36,387 nucleotides of DNA from Planctomycetota bacterium (GCA_016860685.1 BOJX01000023.1:1-36387), one strand, 5' to 3'; positions 7,968-16,747 are shown, counted from the stretch's first letter. The notes: generated by a model from the sequence alone, not told the origin. Numbers and translations: made by a program.

Positions 7968-8915
7968 ATGTGCAACCTCGTCATCCTGATTGCGGCGATC
8001 GCATTTTCAAACCCGCAGCAGACGCACGGTGCCGCGTACGCGGACTCACCCGGGCAACCCGCGAAAACGTGGACGATCGGCATGAGCCAGTGCAACCGGG
8101 GAGAGCCGTGGCGGGTTCAGATGGACGCGGACATCAAGGCCGCGGCGGCGCAGCATCCGGAGCTGAAGATCGTCTTCAAGGATGCGCAGAACGACTCGTT
8201 GAAACAGCGGGCGCATGTCGAGGAGTTTGTCGCGCAGAAGGTGGACGTGCTGATCATCAGTCCGAAGGAGGCGGCGCCGCTGACGGACCCGGTCGCGCGG
8301 GCGTACGACGCGGGCATCCCGGTGATCGTGCTGGACCGGGCGGTGATCGGGGACAAGTTCACCTGCTTCATCGGCGCGGACAACCGGAAGATCGGCAAAG
8401 CCGCGGGGGAGTGGATCGTCAAGGCGCTGGGCGGAAAGGGGCGCGTCGTCGAGTTGAAAGGACTGATGACGTCGGTCCCGGGTCAGGACCGCAGCGCCGG
8501 GTTTCGTGAAGGCATCAAGGAATCGCAGATCGAAATCATCTTCGAGGCGGACATGAAGTGGCTGGAGCCTGATGCACGCAAGGAGATGGAGTCGGCGCTG
8601 TCGCGGTTTGACCGGATCGATCTGGTGTACGCGCATAACGATCCTGGCGCGCACGGCGCGTACCTGGCGGCGCGGGCGGCGGGCCGGGAGAAGGATATCC
8701 GCTTCGTCGGGATCGACGCGCTGCCGCACGAGGGGGTTCAGTACGTCCGCGAGGGGATTCTTGCGGCGACGTTCCAGTATCCGACGGGAGGCGCTGAAGC
8801 GATCGACACGGCGCTGAAGATTCTCAAGGGAGAGGACGTTCCGAAGCACGTCACGCTCGGGTCGCGTCTTTTCACGAAGGAAAACGCGGACAAGGGCGGT
8901 GAGCCGATTGAGTAG
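7968..8915 (+). CDS. Periplasmic sugar-binding protein (RbsB/LacI type)
   Basis: A 315-residue type I periplasmic binding protein of the ribose/galactose class, which delivers a small sugar-like ligand to an ABC importer. It opens with a short signal-like segment (MCNLVILIAAIAF, likely cleaved after AAYA). The fold markers are IGMSQCNRGEPWRVQM at the first strand, VDVLIISPKEAAPLTDPV, GIPVIVLDRAV, FIGADNRKIGKAAGEW and YAHNDPGAHGAY. The start is ATG 7968, preceded by AAAGGAAC. No transporter ATPase or permease gene is adjacent, so the protein is an orphan that may work with a remote transporter or feed a sensor. Its last 17 bases overlap the start of hemW. Confidence 0.88.
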   Translation: MCNLVILIAAIAFSNPQQTHGAAYADSPGQPAKTWTIGMSQCNRGEPWRVQMDADIKAAAAQHPELKIVFKDAQNDSLKQRAHVEEFVAQKVDVLIISPKEAAPLTDPVARAYDAGIPVIVLDRAVIGDKFTCFIGADNRKIGKAAGEWIVKALGGKGRVVELKGLMTSVPGQDRSAGFREGIKESQIEIIFEADMKWLEPDARKEMESALSRFDRIDLVYAHNDPGAHGAYLAARAAGREKDIRFVGIDALPHEGVQYVREGILAATFQYPTGGAEAIDTALKILKGEDVPKHVTLGSRLFTKENADKGGEPIE

Positions 8916-10161
8916 CGAAACCGGCCGGGGCGCCGCTGATGCGCCGGTCCGCGGGGCGTCCGCGGGTCTTTATGTACACATCCCCTTCTGTCATACGAAG
9001 TGCGGATACTGCGACTTTTACTCGGTTCCGCTGGGGGATCGAGCCACCGCGCCGCTGGTGCAGGCCGTCACGCGGGAGTTGGAGGGGCGCGTCGCCGCCT
9101 GTCCGCTGCCGATCCGCACGATCTTCGTCGGGGGCGGGACGCCGACCGTGCTCGACGCGACGCAGCTTCGCACGTTGCTTGCACCGCTGGCGGAGGTCGC
9201 GCGTGAGCATCGCGTGATTGAGTTCACCGTCGAGGCGAACCCGGCGACGGTGGACGATGAAAAGGCCGATCTGCTCGTGTCGCACGGCGTGACCCGGGTC
9301 TCGATGGGGGCGCAGTCGTTTGACCCGCGCGAGCTGGCGGCGCTGGAACGCCTTCACTCGCCGGAGGACATTCCGCCGTCCGTGCGCACGCTGCGCCGCG
9401 CCGGCGTCGCGCAGGTGAACCTTGATCTGATCTTCGGAATCCCGGGGCAGACGCTGGAAAGCTGGAGCGCGTCGCTGTCGCGGGCGGTGGCGCTGGAGCC
9501 GGATCACGTGGCGTGTTACGGCCTGACGTATGAACCGGGGACGCGGTTGACGGCGCAGCTTCAGCACGGGGGGGTCACGCCGTGTGACGAGGAGCTTGAG
9601 GCGGCGCTTTTTGAATACACGGTGACGGAACTGTCGCGCAGCGGGTACGCGCAGTACGAGATCAGCAATTATGCTCGCCCCGGGTGCCGCTGCGAACACA
9701 ACCTGATGTACTGGAGAAACGAGCCTTATCTGGGCGTCGGACCTTCGGCGGCGGGGTGCCTCCGCGGTCGGCGGTACAAGAACGTCGCGGACATCGGGCA
9801 ATACGTGCGTCGTGTCGAGGAGGCCGGGTCGGCCGAGCAGGAGACGGAAACGCTGACCCCCGACATGCTCGCGATCGAATTCATCATGATGCAGCTTCGG
9901 TTGACCGAGGGGCTGTCGATCCGGGATTTCCGCAATCGAGTCGGGGTCGATCCGCGGACCTGGTTCGCCGGAGCGTTGGAGAAAGCCCGGGAGCACGGGT
10001 GGGTCGAGATGGACGAGGAGCGAATCGCGCTGACCCGCGCCGGGCGGATGATCGCAAACCACGTGATGGCGGAGCTGGCGGCGGGGGGAACCCGTCGTGT
10101 GCGGTCGCTTCCGGTGATGGCGGCGGGGGACATGATAAAGGATCGTCCCGCGGCGCGGTAA
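8899..10161 (+). CDS. hemW: HemW-like radical SAM heme chaperone
   Basis: A 420-residue radical SAM protein of the coproporphyrinogen oxidase-like group. The cluster motif is CHTKCGYCDF (Cys31, Cys35, Cys38), preceded by YVHIPF and followed by FVGGGTPT, VSMGAQSFD and NLDLIFGIPGQT. The N-terminal extension needed by true oxygen-independent HemN is absent, which favours HemW, a chaperone that hands heme to membrane heme proteins. The annotated start is GTG 8899 inside the previous gene; the overlap of 17 bases implies translational coupling with the binding protein, although the two functions are unrelated. The heme-rich operon further right would need such a chaperone, but no link is shown. 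Confidence 0.88.
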   Translation: MSRLSSETGRGAADAPVRGASAGLYVHIPFCHTKCGYCDFYSVPLGDRATAPLVQAVTRELEGRVAACPLPIRTIFVGGGTPTVLDATQLRTLLAPLAEVAREHRVIEFTVEANPATVDDEKADLLVSHGVTRVSMGAQSFDPRELAALERLHSPEDIPPSVRTLRRAGVAQVNLDLIFGIPGQTLESWSASLSRAVALEPDHVACYGLTYEPGTRLTAQLQHGGVTPCDEELEAALFEYTVTELSRSGYAQYEISNYARPGCRCEHNLMYWRNEPYLGVGPSAAGCLRGRRYKNVADIGQYVRRVEEAGSAEQETETLTPDMLAIEFIMMQLRLTEGLSIRDFRNRVGVDPRTWFAGALEKAREHGWVEMDEERIALTRAGRMIANHVMAELAAGGTRRVRSLPVMAAGDMIKDRPAAR

Positions 10162-10171
10162 AGAAGGTGTG

Positions 10172-10203
10172 CCGGGGTCGGGGCTTTGTCGCCCCGCGGC
10201 CGG
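10172..10203 (+). terminator. Possible terminator hairpin after hemW
   Basis: A hairpin with a perfect 6-bp inner stem (cggggc/gccccg) around TTTGTC and an outer CCGG/CCGG pairing starts 10 bases after the hemW stop. It has no T-tract, so it is only a weak candidate. Confidence 0.3.
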
Positions 10204-10265
10204 AACGGGAAGGCGTCCTTCGGTTGGGGATCGACAGATTCCGACAGGAAAAGCGATAATTCGGC

Positions 10266-10294
10266 TTGTCCGGACACCGGGGCCCAGTTAGATT
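10266..10294 (+). promoter_or_regulatory. Sigma-70-like promoter of the VOC gene
   Basis: TTGTCC (10266-10271), a 17-base spacer and TAGATT (10289-10294) form a good -35/-10 pair about 110 bases before the VOC-family start codon. The spacing is ideal and the surrounding DNA is GC-rich, so chance matches are less likely. Confidence 0.5.
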
Positions 10295-10404
10295 AATGTT
10301 CGTGTCTTGTGCGGTGCTTGAGGGCGGCGTTGGCGGAGCGGTCCGGGATCGGCCTGGGCTAACGCGGCAACGCGGCACACCTGAATGATGAAAGGACGGA
10401 GAAG

Positions 10405-10881
10405 ATGGCGGGAAAGGTCAAGCCGATACCGGACGGGTTTCACACGATCACGGCGCATCTGGTCGTCGGCGGCGCCGGGGGGGCGATCGACTTTTACAAG
10501 ACGGCGTTCGGCGCGGAGGAGTTGTTCCGCATGCCGGGCCCGGACGGGGAGAGCGTCATGCACGGCGAGATCAAGATCGGCGACTCGGTCGTGATGATCT
10601 GCGACGAGTTTCCGGAAATGTGTCGCGGACCGAAAACGATCGGGGGAAGCCCGGTGACGCTGCACCTGTATGTCGCGGACGCCGACGCGTCGTTCAACCG
10701 GGCGGTCAAAGCCGGATGCGAAGTGACGATGCCGCTTCAGGACATGTTCTGGGGCGACCGTTACGGCAAGCTGCGCGACCCGTTCGGGCATGAGTGGAGC
10801 ATCGCGACGCACAAGGAGGACTTGACGCCGGAGCAGATCGGCGAGCGCGCGGCGGCGGCCTTCGGCGGTTGCGGGCAGTAG
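10405..10881 (+). CDS. VOC-superfamily protein (PhnB-like)
   Basis: A 158-residue vicinal-oxygen-chelate fold protein of the PhnB/glyoxalase-like group. The segments AIDFYKTAFGAEELFRMPGPDG, HGEIKIGDSVVMICDE, LHLYVADADASFNRAVKAGCEV and WGDRYGKLRDPFGHEWSIATH are the recurring words of this family. The paired beta-alpha-beta-beta-beta units typically bind a divalent metal. The exact activity (isomerase, dioxygenase or resistance-type binding) cannot be told. GAAAGGACGGAG precedes the ATG, and a good promoter lies 110 bases upstream. It appears to be a single-gene unit. Confidence 0.85.
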   Translation: MAGKVKPIPDGFHTITAHLVVGGAGGAIDFYKTAFGAEELFRMPGPDGESVMHGEIKIGDSVVMICDEFPEMCRGPKTIGGSPVTLHLYVADADASFNRAVKAGCEVTMPLQDMFWGDRYGKLRDPFGHEWSIATHKEDLTPEQIGERAAAAFGGCGQ

Positions 10882-10925
10882 CAGGACCGGACAGGCGCAC
10901 GTCGCCTGATTTGACAGAAATGCGG

Positions 10926-10972
10926 CGGGGGCGGGGATCGCGGGGGTGCGGTCTCCGCCCCTGCTTGTTGTT
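10926..10972 (+). terminator. Probable terminator of the VOC gene
   Basis: A GC-rich inverted repeat (gggggcgggga near 10927 with tctccgcccctgc ending at 10964, one or two mismatches) is followed by TTGTTGTT. It starts about 45 bases after the VOC stop codon. Confidence 0.4.
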
Positions 10973-11034
10973 AAAAAACGCCTCAACCGAACCGGGAGGT
11001 TGTCGCCGGCGTCGCTTACGCACACACTTCCGGC

Positions 11035-11502
11035 ATGTCGGATCAGGCGCAATATGCACGGTTGTTGGAGCGGATGCGGGAGGTGCCGGTGTTCTCGGCG
11101 CTGCGCTTTCGGGTGGACGAGTTCAGCGAAGGTCTTTGCCGGATGACCGTGCCGCATGATCGCCGGTTTGACGGGATTTATCGCTCGTATCACGGGGGTT
11201 TGCTCGCCACGGTAGCGGATTCCTCGGCCTGCATGGCGATCCTGACGTTAACCGGTCCCGACGAGCACGTGACGACGACGGACATGACGATCCGGTTCCT
11301 TGCGGCTTGTTTGACGGATGTGACTGCGGTGGCGAAGGTCATCAAGCTGGGCCGGACGCTGTGCCCGGTCCACGTCGAATTGTTCGACGCGGGGGGGCGG
11401 ATGGTGGCGGTGGCGCAGGTCACGTATATGCGCCTTCCGGCAGCGCCGAGTCACGCGGGGCGCGGCGAGGCGACCTCGGCGTCACGGAGAAATTCGGAAT
11501 GA
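11035..11502 (+). CDS. PaaI-type hotdog thioesterase
   Basis: A 155-residue hotdog-fold protein of the PaaI/YdiI acyl-CoA thioesterase group, which hydrolyses acyl- or aryl-CoA in the cytoplasm. The segment SYHGGLLATVADSSACMAIL matches the family helix that carries the catalytic acidic residue (here Asp in ATVADS), and the preceding His-Gly-Gly is conserved. VTTTDMTIRFLAAC is the matching central strand. The start is ATG 11035. The stop overlaps the ATG of the next gene in an ATGA arrangement, so the ATP-grasp ligase is translationally coupled; a joint pathway is suggested but not identified. Confidence 0.82.
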   Translation: MSDQAQYARLLERMREVPVFSALRFRVDEFSEGLCRMTVPHDRRFDGIYRSYHGGLLATVADSSACMAILTLTGPDEHVTTTDMTIRFLAACLTDVTAVAKVIKLGRTLCPVHVELFDAGGRMVAVAQVTYMRLPAAPSHAGRGEATSASRRNSE

Positions 11503-12476
11503 TACGGGTGGGGCTGACGTACGATCTTCGTGCCGACTACCTGGCGATGGGATACTCGGAGGAGGAGACGGCCGAGTTCGATCGACCGGACACGATCGAT
11601 GCGATCGACGGCGCGCTGAAGGAGCTGGGGTACCGGACGGACCGGATCGGTCACATCCGGCAGCTCGCCGCGCGGCTGGTGGCGGGGGAGCGCTGGGACA
11701 TCGTGTTCAACGTGGCGGAGGGGCTGCGGGGCGTGGCGCGGGAGGCGCAGGTTCCGGCGCTGCTCGACGCTTACGAGATTCCTTACACGTTCTCGGATCC
11801 GCTGGTGCTGGCGTTGACGCTGGATAAGGGGCTGACGAAGCGCGTGCTGCGTGATCTGGGCGTGCCGACGACGGATTTCGCGGTCGTGGGGTGCGAGGCG
11901 GACGTGGACCGGGTGCGGCTGAATTACCCGCTTTTCGCCAAGCCGATCGCCGAGGGCACGGCAAAAGGCATCGACGCGAAGTCGAAGATCGACGGACCTC
12001 GGGAATTGCGCGAGAAGTGTCGTGACCTCCTGACGCGCTTTCGGCAACCGGTCCTGGTTGAGCCTTACCTGTCCGGGCGCGAGTTCACCGTCGGAATTAC
12101 CGGGACCGGGGAGCGCGCGGCCGCGATCGGAACGCTGGAAGTCGTGCTCAAGCCCGGCGCGGAAGCCTTCGGCCACACCTATCACAACAAGGAGCACTGC
12201 GAGGAGCTGATCGAGTATCCGCTCGCGGATCGTGCTTCGGCGGACGAGGCGGAGCGGATCGCGCTGGCGGCGTGGCGCGGGTTGAACTGCCGCGACGGGG
12301 GGCGGGTGGATCTCCGCTGCGACGCCACCGGGCGGATGCAGGTGCTGGAGATCAATCCGCTGGCCGGTCTTCATCCGACGCATTCGGATCTTCCGATTCT
12401 CTGCACGGCCGTCGGCCTGTCCTATCTCGAGCTGATCCGGCGGATCATGACGTCCGCGCGGGAGAGGTTGTCGTAG
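11499..12476 (+). CDS. D-alanine-D-alanine ligase-like ATP-grasp protein
   Basis: A 325-residue ATP-grasp enzyme related to D-Ala-D-Ala ligase. It has the N-terminal VGLTYDLR start, FNVAEGLRGVAREAQVPALLD (matching the Ddl segment that binds substrate), LTLDKGLTKRVLRDLGVPT, YPLFAKPIAEGTAKGI (ATP-binding lysine), VEPYLSGREFTVGI and the metal-binding end VLEINPLAGLHPTHSDLP. Classical Ddl has a lid segment and a NTLPG ending; here NPLAG differs, and the first domain carries a DYLAMGYSEEETAEFDR insert. This is the group of Ddl-like ligases of unknown dipeptide or amino acid substrate. It follows the thioesterase with an ATGA overlap. No cell-wall genes are adjacent. Confidence 0.8.
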   Translation: MIRVGLTYDLRADYLAMGYSEEETAEFDRPDTIDAIDGALKELGYRTDRIGHIRQLAARLVAGERWDIVFNVAEGLRGVAREAQVPALLDAYEIPYTFSDPLVLALTLDKGLTKRVLRDLGVPTTDFAVVGCEADVDRVRLNYPLFAKPIAEGTAKGIDAKSKIDGPRELREKCRDLLTRFRQPVLVEPYLSGREFTVGITGTGERAAAIGTLEVVLKPGAEAFGHTYHNKEHCEELIEYPLADRASADEAERIALAAWRGLNCRDGGRVDLRCDATGRMQVLEINPLAGLHPTHSDLPILCTAVGLSYLELIRRIMTSARERLS

Positions 12477-12600
12477 ATCCCGCCACATCCGGCGCTCGTG
12501 TGGGGTCATCACAGCGTTGGACAGGGTCGTTTTTCAGGAGGCGCGGCTCGGTAAGAGAGACGCTTTTTCGCCGGGCGAGGCAGTCCGAGACGGGCGTTTG

Positions 12601-12625
12601 CGCGGGCTGAAGCCCGCGGTTCGGA
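12601..12625. repeat. Short hairpin repeat, copy 1
   Basis: An 8-bp inverted repeat (cgcgggct/agcccgcg) in the gap between two convergent genes is followed by GTTCGGA. The 14-base word gcccgcggttcgga recurs at 21526-21539 in the iron-sulfur operon. It could serve as a two-way terminator hairpin for the convergent genes, although no T-tract is present. Confidence 0.35.
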
Positions 12626-12653
12626 AGAACGCGTCACCCGCATGAATAAGGAT

Positions 12654-13676
12654 TCAGAACCGGTAGCGGAACGCCGTGGTGATGTTGTAGCCGTTGTATT
12701 CTTCGGGGCGGTAGAAGTGAAACGTGTAGTGGATCGACGCCGCGAAGGAGCAGCGGTCGTCGATCGGCAGCTCCCATCCCAACCCGATCAGGTAGGAAAA
12801 CAGCCAGTCCTCGATCGACTGCGTGTCCTTGTAAATCTTGGCGAAGGGCGCCAGACCGACATAGCCGCGTCCGCGGGCACGCACGTAACCGATCTCAAAT
12901 CCTGAAAGCAGGAAAGGGCGGCTGGCCTGAAATCTTTCGCGCCAGTTCGGGTAGTTGGCGTGCTTCGGTTTTCCCCAGGGATAGAGGTCGGTGGTCAGCC
13001 CCGTGAAGATGAAATTGTATTGAAAATCGACGTCGATGTTGATCAGGGCGACACGATCGTGATTCACGTCGCCGCCGAATCCGTATCCGAGATAGAAGTT
13101 CCAGGTGAGCCAGTCCGTCTCCCTGCGGCCGATGCCGAGGTATTGCGTGGTCATGCCCCAGTCCGTTTTGCGGTTGCGCGGGGTGTAAGGCTCATCAAAC
13201 AAGCCGACGGCGTCGAGGGCGAGGAGCGGGTCGAGGCGAAGATCCAGTTTCTTCGAGGTCTCCTCAAGGCGAACCTGCCCGAGACGGAACCCGATGTCGA
13301 GGTACCAGAAATCCTCGTCCGCATGCGCGCCGTGGGAGAAAAGTCCTGGTCGTTCGGTGAGGGCATCCAGCGAAGGCGGCCGGGCCTCGACCGGTACGTC
13401 CGGATTCACCGCTGAAGGAGGAGTGGTGTGCGACTCCTCAGATTGCGCATCCAGCACCCTCTCGGTACCGGCGGATTGCCTGGTTTCGCTGCGCGGTTCG
13501 TCGCCGGACGCGAAGACGCGGAAGGGGCCTTTAAGCTCCCAGGGTTCCGCAATGCGGGCGGCGCGGCGGTTTCCGGGGGCGGACCGGCAGCCCGTCAAAG
13601 CGAGAAATGCACAGACGAGAATCGGACCAGCCGTGCGGCGGAAGCGCCGGCACGGGCTTGAAGAGCGTGTTATCAC
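12654..13676 (-). CDS. Outer-membrane-like lipoprotein, unknown
   Basis: A 340-residue secreted protein. A basic start is followed by a hydrophobic segment ending in the lipobox ALTGC, with the lipidated Cys at residue 30. A Pro/Ser/Glu-rich linker follows to about residue 120. The rest alternates aromatic and polar residues as in amphipathic beta strands (for example DFWYLDIGFRLG, WLTWNFYLGYGFGG, YNFIFTGLTTDLYPWG), and the chain ends in FRYRF, a terminal aromatic typical of beta-barrel outer membrane proteins. The start is taken as GTG 13676 because the residues before it in the open frame do not look coding; a weak GAAAG lies ahead. It is transcribed away from the isochorismatase-fold gene. 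The function is unknown. Confidence 0.7.
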   Translation of the reverse strand: MITRSSSPCRRFRRTAGPILVCAFLALTGCRSAPGNRRAARIAEPWELKGPFRVFASGDEPRSETRQSAGTERVLDAQSEESHTTPPSAVNPDVPVEARPPSLDALTERPGLFSHGAHADEDFWYLDIGFRLGQVRLEETSKKLDLRLDPLLALDAVGLFDEPYTPRNRKTDWGMTTQYLGIGRRETDWLTWNFYLGYGFGGDVNHDRVALINIDVDFQYNFIFTGLTTDLYPWGKPKHANYPNWRERFQASRPFLLSGFEIGYVRARGRGYVGLAPFAKIYKDTQSIEDWLFSYLIGLGWELPIDDRCSFAASIHYTFHFYRPEEYNGYNITTAFRYRF

Positions 13677-14076
13677 GCGTCGTGCTTTCAGATTTGTGGA
13701 CGGCGAGGATCTCACAAGAGATTCGCTGTTTTCTGGATCTGTCTGCTGGAATCGCCCGAACCGGAATACACAAGGTATCGACAAGTCGTTAATCGTTTTT
13801 TGACAAAAGGTTGCTACAGGTTTTCGGACGTTGACCGGGTAGCGTTGATTCGGACCGGCGGTTAGATTACCGGTCGGCGCAAAGCCGCTCAGGTGTTCGC
13901 CGAATTTCGGTGTCGCGCCTACGATCAGTTGAGCGGAACGCGGAAAGAAGCACCGCCTTCGCCAGGGGTAGGGAAAGAAGCACTCTCCCCGAAGGATGCC
14001 GAGCGTAGTGCAGGGGCGGGTGCGTCCGACAGACGCACCAAGGTTCCTGTTGTTGGTGGGTTGCGGGGGGAAACTC
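13677..14076. other. Intergenic region between divergent genes
   Basis: These 400 bases separate the minus-strand lipoprotein from the plus-strand isochorismatase-fold gene and must hold both promoters. The stretch around 13770-13830 is clearly more AT-rich than its surroundings and includes TTGACA-like and TTGTCA-like words on either strand, but no clean -35/-10 pair could be assigned. No RNA gene or small protein is evident. Confidence 0.45.
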
Positions 14077-14871
14077 ATGTCATCTCGCACGAACGGGTGG
14101 TCGATCGAGTGCGTCGCGGTCGACCTGAATACTCAGCGGGATTTCTGCCACCCCGGCGGCGCCTACCCGGTGGCGAACCTCGAGACCTTCCTTCCGGCGC
14201 TTCAGCGCACGGTGGAGTGGGTCGGCCGCCAGGAGGTTCCGATCGTCTCGTCGTTCGACTCCCATCGCAAGTGGGAGGTGGACCGGGAAGGGATCCCGCG
14301 GCACTGCGTGGACGGCTCAGAAGGGCAGCGAAAACTGGAGTTTACGCTGATGCCCCCGTGGCGCATGGTGGAAGGGGACAACACGCTCTGGGCCCCGATC
14401 GACATTTTCACGACCTGCCGTCAGGTCATCTTCCGAAAGCGAACCCGCGACTTTTTCGCCAACCCCAAGGCTGACCGGTTTCTGACTCAACTTCCCGCGT
14501 TGGAATACGTGATCTTCGGACTGGCGATCGAGACGTCGGTGAAGAACGTGGCGCTGGGTCTGATTGCGAGGCACCGGCGGGTGCGGGTGGTGGTGGATGC
14601 CTGCGGATACTGGAACAAGTCTGAGGCGGATCTCGCCCTGCGTCAGATCGAGGCGAAAGGGGCCCAGATTCTGACGAGCGCGGAGCTGGTCGGGCAGTCG
14701 GTCGAGCGTCGGCGCCTGACGTGGGCGGAACGGGAAGAGGCGGCCGGGTCGAACGGGCGTTCCGCGGCGTATTTGCACGCCTCGGTTCCACCGACTAGCA
14801 TCCCGGCGTCGATGAACGGAAAGCGGACGCCGGGCGGTCCCGGAGACACGGCGGCGGCGGCGCGGCGGTGA
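14077..14871 (+). CDS. Isochorismatase-fold protein lacking the catalytic Cys
   Basis: A 264-residue member of the isochorismatase/nicotinamidase-like superfamily. The catalytic Asp16 is in VAVDLNTQRDF, HCVDGSEGQRK matches the usual HCVPGT segment, and Lys121 is in VIFRKRTRDFF. The normal cysteine of the Asp-Lys-Cys triad should be in a G(I/V)A-TDxCV segment, but here it reads FGLAIETSVKNVAL, with Ser154 at that place. Isochorismatases proper also lack the cysteine, so a nonamidase hydrolase or an altered activity is possible. The C-terminal tail (about 235-264) is low complexity. The start is ATG 14077 with GGGGGGA ahead; the frame extends upstream. It lies 37 bases before the ferredoxin gene on the same strand. 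Confidence 0.8.
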   Translation: MSSRTNGWSIECVAVDLNTQRDFCHPGGAYPVANLETFLPALQRTVEWVGRQEVPIVSSFDSHRKWEVDREGIPRHCVDGSEGQRKLEFTLMPPWRMVEGDNTLWAPIDIFTTCRQVIFRKRTRDFFANPKADRFLTQLPALEYVIFGLAIETSVKNVALGLIARHRRVRVVVDACGYWNKSEADLALRQIEAKGAQILTSAELVGQSVERRRLTWAEREEAAGSNGRSAAYLHASVPPTSIPASMNGKRTPGGPGDTAAAARR

Positions 14872-14908
14872 TTCATCGACCGTCGAGGGTCGAGCGAAGA
14901 CCACGGTC

Positions 14909-15187
14909 ATGGCGAAGAAACGGAAACTTCCGAAACAACTGGCGATCCTGGATGAGGATTTATGCACCGGTTGCGACGCATGCGTGACGGTCTGCCCGGT
15001 GGACTGCATTGACAAGATTTCCGATCCGAACCACCCCGGGTACGCGATGGGCGTATGTACCATCGATCTTACGGTCTGCATCGGGTGTAAGCTCTGCGCG
15101 CAGGTCTGTCCGTGGGACGTGATTACGATGGTTCCCACCGAGGAAGTGCAGCGTGTTCCGCGGTATCAGGAGCTGCTCGAAGTGTAG
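14909..15187 (+). CDS. 2x[4Fe-4S] ferredoxin
   Basis: A 92-residue low-potential electron carrier with two classical cluster motifs: CTGCDACVTVCPVDCI and CIGCKLCAQVCPWDVI. Both carry the CxxCxxCxxxCP pattern, so two [4Fe-4S] clusters are expected. A 13-residue Asp/Asn/Pro-containing loop separates the two halves, as in RnfB-like or NuoI-like ferredoxins. A short basic start (MAKKRKLPKQL) and an acidic tail flank the core, and there is no membrane segment. It follows the isochorismatase-fold gene on the same strand. Its redox partner is not in the immediate neighbourhood. Confidence 0.92.
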   Translation: MAKKRKLPKQLAILDEDLCTGCDACVTVCPVDCIDKISDPNHPGYAMGVCTIDLTVCIGCKLCAQVCPWDVITMVPTEEVQRVPRYQELLEV

Positions 15188-15451
15188 CCGCGATGCGCAT
15201 GACGATCCGATGCCGACGGTGCAAGGACGTACCGCCCCGCCTGCCAGCCGCCGATCGAAATCCGCTCGCCTCCCCGTCGGTTGCATCGAACGTCCCGCCT
15301 TCCCCGAAGGCGCGCCGAACTGCGCGGCGGTCGGAGCGGGCGGCGGAAACAGGCTGAGGTTGCGTTTGCAAGGCGCGGAGGCCGCGGTTCGGGACGTTTC
15401 GCCGCGGGGGAGGGACGTCGGAGTTCAGAAGAAGTTGCTGGAGCAGGTGAC

Positions 15452-16747
15452 GTGAACGTGTCAGCGGGCGTGGAGGGAGCTTCGGCGAAGAAACCTGGCG
15501 CGGACGCCGCGTACCGGATGGTGACGCGATCGGCCGACCTGGTGGAGATCGTCGCCCGGGCGCGGGCGGCCGGCCGGTTTGCGCTCGACACCGAGTTCGT
15601 GATGGAGGACGTCTACGAGCCTGAGCTTTGCCTTGTTCAGATGGCACTGCCGGACGGAGTGTTCCTGATCGACGCGCTGACGAAGGTGGACTTGGCGCCG
15701 CTGTGGGATCTGGTGACCGATCCGGCGGTCGAGACCGTCGTCCACGCGGGACAGGAAGATCTGGCGATCTGCGCCACGGCTGCGGGCCGACCGCCGCGCA
15801 ACGTCTACGATGTTCAGGTTGCGGCGGGGCTTGTCGGACCGGTTTACCCGATCAGCCTGTCGAAACTGACCCAGCAGGTGCTGCACGTGCGGATGCACAA
15901 GTCGCAGACGCTCACCGACTGGCGCAAGCGTCCGCTTTCGGAGGAGCAGCTTCGATATGCCGCGGAAGACGTGGCGCATCTCCTGCCGATCCGTGACAAG
16001 CTGCATGCGAGGCTGACGAAGCTGGACCGCCTCTCGTGGGCGGAGGAGGAGTTCGCGGTTTTCGAGCAGATGCCTCTTTATGACCGCCCCCCCGAGGACC
16101 GCCTGCGCCGCGTGAAGGGAACGGGATCGTTGTCCGGGGCCGAGCTTCGGGCGGCGCTGGACCTGATGGCGTGGCGCGAGGAACTGGCGGGGCGTCTGAA
16201 CCGTCCGGCGCGGGCCGTCCTCAAGGATCATCTCCTGGTCGAGATCGCCCGGCACGGGTGGACGCGGACGGAGCAGATCCGCTCGCTGCGGGGACTGAAC
16301 CTCCGCAAAGACCACCTGCGCGAAATGTGCGAAGTCCTTGAGAAATCCGCGAAGCAGCCGCCCGCGCCGCGAACCGGGCATCGCAGCGTGCGTTCCGAAC
16401 ATCCGCTGGACGGCGTTCTCATCTCGCTGCTCACCGCCGTCCTGCGCAGCGAGGCGGCGCGCCTCGACGTTGCTTACAGCCTGCTGGCGACGAAGCAGGC
16501 GATTCAGGGCGTCGTCGAACCGTTTGTGGACGGCGGGCTGGACAAGCTCGCCGAACCTCCACTGCTGATGCGCGGATGGCGCGGCGAGGCCGTGGGGCGG
16601 ACGCTGCGTAAGATTCTCCGCGGCGCAAGCGCGATCCAGGTGAATCCGTCCGGACAACGCGCCCCGCTGCGCATCCGGCGCCTCGCCTCCTCGCGTCCGG
16701 GGAACCGCCCGTCCGCGGAGCGCGAGACGGCCGACGATGGACGCTGA
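15452..16747 (+). CDS. rnd: Ribonuclease D-like 3'-5' exonuclease
   Basis: A 431-residue DEDD-family exonuclease with an HRDC domain, which trims the 3' ends of tRNA precursors and other RNAs. Exo I is FALDTEFVMED (Asp46, Glu48), Exo II falls in VETVVHAGQEDLAI, and Exo III is YAAEDVAHLLPI with the Tyr-x3-Asp form. The helical HRDC-type segment is near DLMAWREELAGRLNRPARAVL (about 250-330), and a basic, Arg-rich tail follows. The start is GTG 15452, with GGAGCAGGTG just upstream; the longer open frame to 15281 is low complexity. The length is typical of the family (370-430). It is transcribed toward a region of repeats and decayed sequence. Confidence 0.88.
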   Translation: MNVSAGVEGASAKKPGADAAYRMVTRSADLVEIVARARAAGRFALDTEFVMEDVYEPELCLVQMALPDGVFLIDALTKVDLAPLWDLVTDPAVETVVHAGQEDLAICATAAGRPPRNVYDVQVAAGLVGPVYPISLSKLTQQVLHVRMHKSQTLTDWRKRPLSEEQLRYAAEDVAHLLPIRDKLHARLTKLDRLSWAEEEFAVFEQMPLYDRPPEDRLRRVKGTGSLSGAELRAALDLMAWREELAGRLNRPARAVLKDHLLVEIARHGWTRTEQIRSLRGLNLRKDHLREMCEVLEKSAKQPPAPRTGHRSVRSEHPLDGVLISLLTAVLRSEAARLDVAYSLLATKQAIQGVVEPFVDGGLDKLAEPPLLMRGWRGEAVGRTLRKILRGASAIQVNPSGQRAPLRIRRLASSRPGNRPSAERETADDGR

